NCBI GenBank assembly: GCA_039621445.1
Contig: CP154956.1
Location: forward strand, 69,185,649 to 69,249,648
Direction: 5' to 3'
Origin: Euglena gracilis
Lineage: Eukaryota; Euglenida; Euglenophyceae; Euglenales
DNA length: 64,000 bases
Shown here: positions 59,001 to 64,000 of the stretch, piece by piece
Position numbering within the stretch: the stretch's first letter is position 1
Layout: each line of letters opens with the position of its first letter
The notes under the pieces: model-generated
The model's database searches: none
What the model saw: only the letters and a program-made list of their open reading frames with translations
Told to the model about the DNA's origin: nothing
Program-made: the position numbers and the translations under genes

Positions 59001-62000
59001 GGACCAGAAATGGCACCTTAATACCATGTGCCGGAGGAGACGGTGTGGCCATTTGGGTTGAACTCAGGGCCAAATGAAGCCGCTTTTTACTCCTCCTTTG
59101 GTGGTTTATCTGCGCATTTGCGCGTATCACGTTGTTTGTGGGTGCAAATGCGCAAATGAACCAGATCTAGATTGCGTAAATTTTTTCACGTTGTTCATTT
59201 GCGCATTTGCGCCCACAAACAACGTGATGCGCGCAAATGCGCAAATGAACCACATCTGCTGCTGGTGTTTGAAAGTTGTGTTTCGGGCACACCCTTCTTC
59301 TTTATGTTTTATGTGCGCATTTGTGCCCACCAACACAAATTATGTTTGTTTGCGCAAATGCGCAAATAAACATAATTCTGTTTGTGCATGCATTTGCGCC
59401 CATAAGCTTCTACCGCTGTCCACAAACGCTGTGACAAACCCACCAAAACATGTTTCTGGACAGCTGGCTGGACCACGCCGTCACGGCCCCTTTGTCACAC
59501 CCAGGCATTTGCTTAAGGACCCCGGGGCCAGGGAGGGGGGGGGTACTGGCTAGCCAATCGGCTAGACACTGGAAAAAGTGGACTAGCTGGACCCCCCTCT
59601 CCCCCCCGGGGGGGGGGGTCCGGGGGTCCCCCGGACCGGAAAAATGAGGTTTTTAACAGGTTTTTGGCTGATTTTGTTCCAAAAATTCCCAAAAATGGCC
59701 AAAAACGGGCATTTTGGCCATTTTTGGGGGTCCCAAAAAAAATTTTCGGCGCTTCGCGCCGGTCACTGGAAATTTTTTTTCCACCAGCTAGCCCTGCTAG
59801 CAGACCCCCCCCGGGGGGGGGGGTCTGCTAGAAAACCCACTAGCCAAATTTGGACTAGCTGCAGTCCAGCCCCCCCCCGGGGGGGGTACTGCAATCCCTT
59901 AAGCAAATGCCTGGTCACACCGTTTATTCATGGCGTCAGTTCCTGGGTGCTAAAGCTCAACCCTTCAAGGACAAAATTGAGTTTACTTGCGCAAATGCGC
60001 AATTATGTTTGTGCGCGCATTTGCGCAAATAAACACAACTTTGTCCTTCAAGGATCGGGCTTCTTCCGCTGGGTTCTTTGCCACAAAACTGGTTGTGCAG
60101 ATCCCGGGTATAAATGGGGTGGGAGACACCCGTCCCTGTCATTCCCTGCGGACCCTATTTCTTCCCCTCTGTGCATCATTTGCCAAACACCCCGCACTGT
60201 CCTTCCTTCCCCTGCACCTAAAATATCTTCCGGCTTGGTCACACCACACCCACACCCCGCGGCACCTCCTCCCCGCGCTTTACCAAACAACCCAAACACC
60301 ACAAACAAACACCACAGCAAGGCCGGCAGCTCGGGGTCACCCGAGGAAACAGCCGAAAAGAGAGCAACAAGGGCAGTAAAGGTCCCGTTCCTGTGCCACG
60401 TTTTTGTGTTTTTTTTTCACTTCCGGGGGGGGGGGGAGGCGTGGGACCTAAGCCGCGGGACCGTGAGGCCACATTGGAATTTTTCAAGTCATGGCGTTGT
60501 GCCTGCGCCATGCATCCCCCACACAGAAAAGTGGGAAGAGGGCAGGAGGCAAGAGCAGCACTGGGGCGCAAGGGTGTAGACCCACCCACGGGAACCACAC
60601 CAACCACACAAGGTGAGTGTATGTCCCTACAGCGCTGGAATTACACCAGAGTTACTCACCCGGCCAGGGGGAGCAACAAAAGAGGACTGGTGTAAGGGGT
60701 CCCTGGCCACTCACCACGCAGCAAACTGGGCCAGAAGCGAAGTTAGCGCCGGCCATAAACAGACAAGAAGCCTTAATGCAACTAAGGGGGGGGGGAAGGT
60801 CCCAGGGGTTTCGAGGTGCGGAGCCCATTTCAGGACCCCCCCAAAACACCATTTTTTTGGCCAATGTCCTGGGAGTCTCACAGCCAAAAAACAGAATTTT
60901 GCTCATTTTTTACACTCTCTTGTCACCATGTTTTCAACCCCCCCCCCCCCGGAGCCATACAGCCGAAGTGAAAAATTTTGTGGATTTGCGCAAATGCGCA
61001 ACTCAACATAAAAAGGCTTAAGTGCAAATCCAGCCGCCTAAGTGCTTGGACAAGGGGGAAATTATTGACTGCAAAACAAAAACCGGCGCTTGGCACTGAA
61101 GAAGAAGATATTCTCCCTTGTTCTTATGGTCCACTGTTGCACTTACAAGCACTTGGATGCAAAAAAAAAATCAACATTATCTCACTGAAACAGGCTTCAG
61201 AAATTTCGAGATTTTCGAAATTTTCGAGAAATTTCTCTTAAAAAAACACAAAATAAACCTCCCGGAGAAGATGACCCTTTAAAACCTATTTTCTGGGCCC
61301 GACGCCTGTCTTGAAATTCTACTGACATTAACGGATTTCAGGCTGAAATTGTTTATGTCAGTCGATTTCCATTCAGGCGCCCGTTTATGTCGGTCGATTT
61401 CCATTCAGGCGCCCGTTTATGTCAGTCGATTTCCATTCAGGCGCCCGTTTATGTCGGTCGATTTCCATTCAGGCGCCCGTTTATGTCGGTCGATTTCCAT
61501 TCCATTGAAATCTGTTGCTGGTCAGATTGGGAATTTTTAGTGACTTTTTGGACTTTTTGGACTTGCCTTTTTTTCGACATTTTTGGTCCTATGGGGTTGT
61601 GGAGGAGTTATGGATCAGACAAAAAACCAAATGTTGTGGCCAGGTGATCACACCTGGCTGAACTTTGGATGGAACAGACGGAAGGATGGTACTTAAGATT
61701 ATTATTTTCTGGATCTTCAGAAAAAGCATTCGGCAAATTTGTCCTGAACCAGTTGTCATCACTGGTCATCTGAAAGAAAAGCTTTCGGGTGAGGAGTGAT
61801 TTGGCAATGTCAAACCTATTTTCTGGGCTCGACGCCTGTATTGCAATTATATTGACATCATCGGATTTCGGGCCAAGGCTGTGTTCATAGCAACATGGCT
61901 TTGGTCAAAATCTGTGCTTCTAAAAAAACGCAGACTCTGGCCTGGGTCTGTGTTTCGAAACGCTCAGTCTGTTGTTCGGCCTGAGTCTGCGTTTCGAGAC

Positions 62001-63937
62001 GCAGACTCAGGTCAGAGTCTGCGTTTAAGACGCAGTTCTTGATATAGAGATTGAAAAAAGAAAAAAGCATTCCGAAAAAGAAAGGCAAAAGGTTGGTCGA
62101 CATTAACGGATTTCAGGCTGAAACTGACAATGTCCCAAAACGGAACAAAAAGGCATTCAAAAAAGGAAACAAAACGTTGGTCGATTTCCAAGACATCGGA
62201 AACCGTTTATGTCAGTCGATTTCCATTCAGGCGCCCGTTTATGTCAGTCGATTTCCATTCAGGCGCCCGTTTATGTCAGTCGATTTCCATTCAGGCGCCC
62301 GTTTATGTCGGTCGATTTCCATTCAGGCGCCGTTTATGTCAGTCGATTTCCATTCAGGCGCCCGTTAATGGGCCAAAAACCACTTTTTTGACCATATTTC
62401 CGTCCAGGCGGTTCGGTCGAATGAATATCAAGACAGGCGTCGGGCCCAGACAAAATAGGTTTTAGAAAAATCGACCGACACTAACAGATTCAGCAGGGGC
62501 GCCGGGCGGCTCGCTTCGCTCGCTCGCGCCCGGCGCCCCTGCTGAATCTGTTAGTGTCGGTCGATTTTTGTATAAAAAAAAAAAGTAAGAACTCGGGAGG
62601 GGGGTGCTTAGACAAGGGGACAAGGAGGTACGGAACTATGAAAGACATGTCAGTTTTTTCAAAAAAAATTCAAAAATGAAAAACAAATGGCAAAAATGGC
62701 CAAAAATGCGAAAAACTGGGCAAATCACGAAACATTGTGCCAAAAGGCAAAAAAAAGTGCACAAGGAAAACTGCAAACATGAGAATAATGCGAAACGCAT
62801 TCCCCCCTGGTTTGTTCCTCGTTTTGCAAAAAAAAATATGTGATAACACATTGCTATTTGATCTCCAAACAGCGCCGCGAGATGAGGGCAGGAGATTTGC
62901 ATCAAAGATGGGAAAATAAGACCTCAATTTTGTGTCCTTGGGCATCAAAGATATAAGCAGTGCAACCCTCCCCCCTGAATTTATAAAAATGCCTTGATTC
63001 GAATGCAAAAAAATACACCCCCCACCGTGGAAGCGGCGACAGGTGAGGTGGCTGACCAACCAAAGGACGACCACCTCCAGGGAAAGCAAAACGAGTGCAT
63101 CCGGGGATGGTTTGTTTGGTGGCCACAAACCAGACAAAAACTGATTCTTGGCATTTTTTCTTTGTTTCCCCAAGCATCATGAAAAATGCTATTTTCGTCA
63201 AATTTTGCAAAATTTGTTTTGTCAAGGGTATTTGGGTCATTTTGGGGGGTTCGATTTTGACCAACAATTCCTTTACCTACTAAACCCCCATTCAGAGACC
63301 AAGCAAACGTGCAAAGCTTGGGGGTTTATAAATGGGGGGTATTATGGGAGGGCATATCATATTTTTTTTGATGTTTCGTGCAACACCAAAAAATTGTCAA
63401 AGAAGGTAAAAAAAATGTGTCCCCTCAGACACCACCTTCCTTCATGGCCTCTTCCCTGGAATCTTCTGGGGGAAAAAAGATCAAAGACAAAGAAACGAGG
63501 ATAAATTGTGACTAGCCACTAATTTAACTGGTGCGAAATCTGCAACCTTATAAAACTATTGCGATCATTGAGCATTCAGAACGTGTCGGAAACCATGTCG
63601 AAAAGTTCGAAAAGCAATGCTGGAAACAGTCAGTCCCTTCCAGCTTGTTGGGGTTGCACCCGGAAGGCCTCTCAATTTTTTTGGCAGCCCAATCCCTTTG
63701 GAACAACTCTTTCCATAGTTGTGTTTTTCAAAAAAAAAATACCAAATTGAAGGCACCAGCTGAAAAATTATCTGAAAAAAAAAGAACTCACGAAGGTTTA
63801 AAGCAAAAAAACAATAATTAAATAAATGAAATAAATTATAAAATAATAAATAACTCAAAACACACCGAATCTTTCTCAATATCTTCCTTGCTTGGGAGGG
63901 ATCCTTCAGGAGGCCAAAATTGCGGAATCAGTGATGC
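37769..63937 (-). CDS. PPP2R3: PP2A regulatory subunit B'' (PR72/PPP2R3 family), split gene, 5' end off window
   Basis: This is the extent of the gene; individual exons are listed separately. B'' subunits bind the PP2A A/C core and direct the phosphatase to substrates; in plants relatives organise cortical microtubules. In gene order the exons give the IPQF segment, a first helical EF-type region ([17 protein letters not shown]), [32 protein letters not shown], the signature [20 protein letters not shown] with the first EF-hand loop, [16 protein letters not shown], a second EF-hand (DLDQDGIISGYE), [18 protein letters not shown], and the terminal [11 protein letters not shown]. Both calcium loops keep their acidic residues. 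Exon phases agree at most junctions, so it looks functional. Unresolved: one short exon before the last, one between about 56.8 and 55.1 kb, and the E/F0 junction. The start codon lies beyond the window. Confidence 0.9.
38375..38530. repeat. Dispersed repeat related to 51.9 and 52.15 kb
   Basis: TTTCCTTCGATTTTGCTTCA and GAGATATTTTGGAGGCATC, then AAAATGGCC words, match text at 51,940-51,995 and 52,155-52,205. Lies in the last intron of the B'' gene. Confidence 0.6.
39050..39205. repeat. Dispersed repeat, copy 1 of 3
   Basis: CTCACGACTGGAAAACAAAATTC, GGGTCATGGCAATAATCC and GAGCTTCGCTCGACAAGAGC correspond in order to blocks at 52,340-52,525 and 55,945-56,135. Located in the last intron of the B'' gene. 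Confidence 0.6.
40232..40282. repeat. Near-perfect 19-bp-arm hairpin
   Basis: GGTACCCCCCCCCAGTCGTA, an 8-base spacer, then the near reverse complement TACGACTAGGGGGGGGTAC. Could mark a small fold-back insertion. Confidence 0.8.
41505..41560. repeat. Interstitial telomere-like CCCTAA repeats
   Basis: CCCTAACCCTAACCCTA and related CCCTGAACCCTAACCCC words. Similar runs occur at 49,035-49,058 (GGTTAGGGTTAGGGTTA) and 49,570-49,615. Confidence 0.7.
42459..42597 (-). CDS. PPP2R3: B'' exon K
   Basis: Acceptor CTTCACAG. Reads [20 protein letters not shown] and [18 protein letters not shown] then RDPFQ, an excellent match to the second helical lobe of B''. Its start phase fits exon J. The 3' end is a problem: the frame meets TAA 10 bases later, with only GCCAGA as a donor after CAG, implying a GC-AG intron or a sequence error in the T8 run. 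Confidence 0.85.
42891..42994 (-). CDS. PPP2R3: B'' exon J
   Basis: Acceptor CCCTCACAG, donor GTATGC. Reads [20 protein letters not shown] and [13 protein letters not shown]. Its first residues complete the second EF-hand loop begun in exon I. Confidence 0.92.
43111..43168. repeat. (CA)29 microsatellite
   Basis: Uninterrupted CA dinucleotide run in the intron between B'' exons I and J. Confidence 0.95.
43360..44165. other. Poly-C/poly-G hairpin-rich intron segment
   Basis: Contains CCCCCCCCCCGGGGG and CCCCCCCGGGGGGGGGGG palindromes and a repeated AACCAGTCAGTCAC word (43,885; 43,910; 44,085). It may be one or more fold-back elements, but ends could not be defined. Confidence 0.4.
44774..44856 (-). 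CDS. PPP2R3: B'' exon I
   Basis: Acceptor CTCTCCTCAG, donor GTCCGC. Reads [20 protein letters not shown] and VDLDQDG. The first two bases complete a Trp codon with exon [12 protein letters not shown] is the family's second EF-hand entry. Confidence 0.93.
45616..45675 (-). CDS. PPP2R3: B'' exon H
   Basis: Acceptor TTCATTACAG, donor GTATGC. Reads [20 protein letters not shown]; MxYEDFxWF is the family consensus across the H/I junction. Phase-consistent on both sides. Found only by following the gene, as it is too short to stand out. Confidence 0.9.
45718..45792. repeat. TAAA/TAATAAA microsatellite
   Basis: AATAAATAATAAATAATAAA pattern in the intron between exons G and H... more precisely just upstream of exon H on the gene strand. 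Confidence 0.9.
46053..46113 (-). CDS. PPP2R3: B'' exon G
   Basis: Acceptor CCCCTTTCAG, donor GTGCGT. Reads [20 protein letters not shown], matching the (D/N)LLRY(G/N)(N/D)xxLTxRIVxRIF stretch of B'' proteins. Confidence 0.92.
46312..46404 (-). CDS. PPP2R3: B'' exon F
   Basis: Acceptor CTGCTGCAG, donor GTGGGC, phase 0 at both ends. Reads [20 protein letters not shown] and [11 protein letters not shown]. This is the most conserved segment of the family and holds the first EF-hand loop (Asp at positions 1, 3, 5). Confidence 0.95.
46620..46990. repeat. Low-complexity CCATTTT/AAAATGGCC region
   Basis: First half repeats CCATTTTGG-type words; second half repeats AAAATGG(C/T)C words, so the two halves are loosely complementary. 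Similar text occurs at 38,470-38,520, 49,875-49,945 and 62,650-62,720. Confidence 0.6.
47607..47648 (-). CDS. PPP2R3: B'' exon F0 (short)
   Basis: Donor GTATGT after AACAAC. Reads [14 protein letters not shown], matching the LDEEEDIN-(K/Q) stretch before FSYEHF. Proposed acceptor is GGCTCCAG at 47,649-47,656. The phase does not fit exon E as drawn (E ends in phase 2, this starts in phase 0), so one boundary needs revision. Confidence 0.65.
47860..47938 (-). CDS. PPP2R3: B'' exon E
   Basis: Acceptor TTGTTGTTGCAG, donor GTCACA. Reads [20 protein letters not shown] and TFKEYC. AETV-x-x-RIFYxVNRxGxGxLT is the family consensus. Its start phase fits exon D. Confidence 0.92.
48031..48517. mobile_element. 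TIR element with 8-bp TSD (hAT-like MITE), 471 bp
   Basis: The element 48,039-48,509 starts CATACATCTCTTTAAGG and ends with its reverse complement (one mismatch). It is flanked by ATCCCACT on both sides (48,031-48,038 and 48,510-48,517). The interior has no ORF of note: it is built of nested palindromes such as CTAGCTAGCAGGGCTAGC and GCACCCCCCCGGGGGGGG. It lies 93 bp upstream of exon E in gene direction. An 8-bp duplication points to the hAT group, or to P-type elements. Confidence 0.85.
50225..50415. repeat. GGCCCGGC-type GC array
   Basis: CGGCCCGGCCGGCGGCCCGG words repeat with period about 10-24 bp over 190 bp, nearly pure G+C. Confidence 0.9.
50405..51785. repeat. Three copies of a ~150-bp repeat flanking the minisatellite
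   Basis: Blocks at about 50,405-50,530, 51,478-51,630 and 51,637-51,785 share AACGCTCGTTTTCGG, CTTTTTCTGGGTCCG-type words, AACATCGTTTCG and a T-rich end TTTTTTTCGAC. The 19-bp array lies between copies 1 and 2. Confidence 0.8.
50528..51475. repeat. 19-bp minisatellite, about 50 copies
   Basis: Unit CCATCCGGGGTCATGATGG with a second common form CCATCATTGGTCATGATGG. A few units deviate (missing base near 50,700; an extra CA near 51,315). The junction of adjacent units contains the palindrome GATGGCCATC, extended to 14 bp in the CATT form. Confidence 0.95.
51787..52205. repeat. Tandem ~225-bp duplication
   Basis: AAGTCGAACAGAGGGAAAAG begins a block at 51,789 and again at 52,016. Both continue through GTATCTCGGGCT, GGGCGTTCCAAGGGCTTCAA and TCTCCGGACATTTCCTTTGA. 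Confidence 0.85.
52335..52560. repeat. Dispersed repeat, copy 2 of 3
   Basis: CAGTCGCTCGCGACTG, CGGGATCATGGTGATAATCC, poly-G, then TAAGCTTCGCTCTTACCC and GGGATAAGAGCTCAGCGAC. Inside the 3.3-kb TIR element. Copy 3 at 55,945 is closely similar. Confidence 0.8.
54045..54110 (-). CDS. PPP2R3: B'' exon D
   Basis: Acceptor TTCTTCATGCAG, donor GTATAC. Reads [20 protein letters not shown] then KY. xxHPGLEFLxxTPEFQxxY is a hallmark of B''. Phases fit C and E. Confidence 0.94.
54599..54714 (-). CDS. PPP2R3: B'' exon C
   Basis: Acceptor TTTTTTTTGCAG, donor GTTGCT. Reads [20 protein letters not shown], then [12 protein letters not shown]. The family has a similar W-x(5,7)-RLFxLL...YLxxEDFxPxL helix pair here. 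Phases fit B and D. Confidence 0.9.
54975..55063 (-). CDS. PPP2R3: B'' exon B
   Basis: Acceptor GTGTACACAG, donor GTATGC. Reads [20 protein letters not shown] and [10 protein letters not shown], matching the family's (C/L)G(F/L)Pxxxxxx(L/V)FxRV...G-x-VT segment. Phase fits exon C. Confidence 0.8.
55945..56140. repeat. Dispersed repeat, copy 3 of 3
   Basis: Same order of blocks as at 52,335, with a much longer central G run. Lies between B'' exons B and A2. Confidence 0.8.
56032..56081. repeat. (G)50 homopolymer
   Basis: Fifty consecutive G on the plus strand. It is the longest of dozens of G or C runs in the window; assembly length may be unreliable. Confidence 0.9.
56821..56872 (-). CDS. 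PPP2R3: Possible B'' exon A2
   Basis: Between an acceptor TTCTTCTCCATCAG and a donor GTGCAAAG the frame reads [17 protein letters not shown]. It resembles the IEK-I-F-x-x-F helix that follows the IPQF segment in B'' proteins, but it is short, and a further exon would be needed to join it to exon B. Confidence 0.35.
57455..57530. other. Two adjacent small hairpins
   Basis: GTTACACCCC, loop, GGGGATGTAAC forms one stem. CCGGTA...TACCG forms a second immediately after. No gene assigned. Confidence 0.4.
57720..58170. repeat. Cluster of ATTTGCGCAAAT-core hairpins
   Basis: The core GCGCATTTGCGCAAAT or its variants occurs about eight times, often extended by flanks that are also inverted, for example TTGGTGCGCGCAAATGCGCC against GCGCACCAA. 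In translation these give recurring but meaningless CAFAQ or CANKHN peptides on both strands. Confidence 0.8.
59110..59410. repeat. Cluster of ATTTGCGCAAAT-core hairpins, second
   Basis: 34-bp arms at 59,128-59,161 and 59,193-59,226 (CACGTTGTTTGTGGGTGCAA... and its complement) differ at one position. At 59,338-59,377 AATTATGTTTG pairs with AAACATAATT around the core. All share the core with the clusters at 57.7 and 60.0 kb. Confidence 0.85.
59494..59921. mobile_element. TIR element with 8-bp TSD (hAT-like MITE), 412 bp
   Basis: The element 59,502-59,913 starts CAGGCATTTGCTTAAGG and ends with the perfect 17-bp reverse complement. GTCACACC flanks it on both sides (59,494-59,501; 59,914-59,921). 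The interior is nearly the same as the first 390 bp of the 3.3-kb element at 49.7 kb. It interrupts the cluster of GCGCAAAT hairpins. In the intron between exons A and A2. Confidence 0.9.
59962..60053. repeat. 92-bp hairpin of the GCGCAAAT family
   Basis: About 39-bp arms from CCTTCAAGGACAAAATTGAG to the complementary end TTTGTCCTTCAAGG with four mismatches, with the ATTTGCGC core near the loop. Confidence 0.88.
61351..61503. repeat. 32-bp tandem repeat, ~5 copies (array 1)
   Basis: Unit begins GTTTATGTC(A/G)GTCGATTTCC and ends ATTCAGGCGCCC. Units touch, with no spacers. Confidence 0.95.
61980..62011. repeat. Hairpin CCTGAGTCTGCGT / ACGCAGACTCAGG
   Basis: 13-bp perfect arms with a 6-base loop TTCGAG. 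Parts of the arm sequence recur at 61,932-61,965 and 62,013-62,036. Confidence 0.9.
62204..62365. repeat. 32-bp tandem repeat, 5 copies (array 2)
   Basis: Same unit as array 1 at 61,351. One copy has lost a C. Preceded by ACATTAACGGATTTCAGGCT, as is array 1. Confidence 0.95.
62466..62569. repeat. Perfect palindrome, 43-bp arms, 18-base loop
   Basis: The arm runs from AAAAATCGACCGACACTAAC to GGGGCGCCGGGCG and is followed, after GCTCGCTTCGCTCGCTCG, by its exact reverse complement. TCGGTCGATTT in the arm also occurs in the 32-bp repeats. Directly abuts the right end of the 61.3-62.5 kb element. Confidence 0.95.
62570..63865. other. Intron sequence, no gene recognised
   Basis: AT-rich, with AAAATGGCC words near 62,680-62,720 and a TAAATAAATGAAATAAATTA stretch near 63,820. 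Short ORFs on both strands are unrecognised. Confidence 0.5.
63866..63937 (-). CDS. PPP2R3: B'' exon A (N-terminal region, 5'-most in window)
   Basis: Acceptor CGTGCGTCGCAG, donor GTGTGT. Reads [20 protein letters not shown] then EKDS. IPxFYFPxGxPxSxE is the conserved start of the B'' core. Placement on the same strand and upstream of exon B supports it. Earlier exons lie outside the window. Confidence 0.65.
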
Positions 63938-64000
63938 CTGCGACGCACGAGGGGACGCATGGCACAGAAAACACCCAAAACACGTTTTGATTTCACGGAG

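Larger units (their letters stand above)
61281..62466. mobile_element. Possible TIR element with two 32-bp arrays
   Basis: AAAACCTATTTTCTGGGCCC, continuing GACGCCTGTCTTGA, at 61,281 is matched in reverse complement at 62,425-62,465 with a 2-bp indel. A partial copy of the same block stands at 61,812-61,850. Inside are two tandem arrays and a palindrome. No target duplication and no ORF were found, so whether it moves is uncertain. Confidence 0.55.

Noticed and set aside
61351-62365. 32-bp repeats as a CRISPR array
   Set aside because: Units are contiguous without spacers and the genome is eukaryotic.
57250-62618. Large element bounded by inverted CCCCTTGTCTAAGC words
   Set aside because: Only 14 bp match, there is no target duplication, and it would have to contain an exon candidate and unrelated elements.

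Overview
The window is eukaryotic nuclear DNA. It has a split gene with GT/AG introns, two nested retroelements, small DNA transposons with target-site duplications, many mini- and microsatellites, and dozens of C or G homopolymer runs. The one host gene recognised is a protein phosphatase 2A regulatory subunit of the B'' (PR72/PPP2R3) family. With the chromodomain Ty3/gypsy element and the plant-like wording of parts of the B'' protein, this suggests a large, repeat-rich genome, perhaps of a green or streptophyte alga, but the species cannot be fixed from the sequence.

Layout. From 1 to 14 kb there is a 475-bp tandem array with TA microsatellites, then decayed retroelement pieces: gag/ORF1-like fragments near 4-5 and 5.8-6.4 kb, a reverse-transcriptase fragment at 6.8-7.2 kb and a zinc-knuckle ORF at 11.4 kb. 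From about 16.0 to 30.9 kb lies a GC-rich, decayed Ty3/gypsy-type element: gag, a separate C5-cytosine methyltransferase ORF with a histone-H1-like basic tail, aspartic protease, reverse transcriptase, RNase H, a Pro/Ala-rich linker, integrase and chromodomain. A second LTR element (23,228-28,484) sits inside the linker. It has identical 581-bp LTRs and a 4-bp target duplication and carries no recognisable genes. From 31.2 to 32.2 kb is a GC minisatellite, followed to 37.4 kb by fold-back repeats and another gag/ORF1 fragment.

From 37,769 to beyond the right edge, on the minus strand, is the PP2A B'' gene. Thirteen coding exons are supported to varying degrees and one more is tentative. Their total coding length is small, and most of the 26 kb is intron. 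The introns hold three TIR elements with 8-bp target duplications (48.0-48.5, 49.7-53.0 and 59.5-59.9 kb), a 50-copy 19-bp minisatellite, a family of short hairpins built on ATTTGCGCAAAT, a TIR element with two 32-bp arrays, and a perfect 43-bp-arm palindrome.

How it fits together. The methyltransferase element combines three chromatin-directed parts: the methyltransferase, its H1-like tail and the chromodomain. Every premature stop in its expected frames can be explained by one C-to-T change in a CG or CHG context, as expected of methylated DNA. The B'' gene looks functional: reading frames, phases and EF-hand residues are preserved where exons could be joined. One short exon before the last, one near the start and the E/F0 junction remain unresolved.
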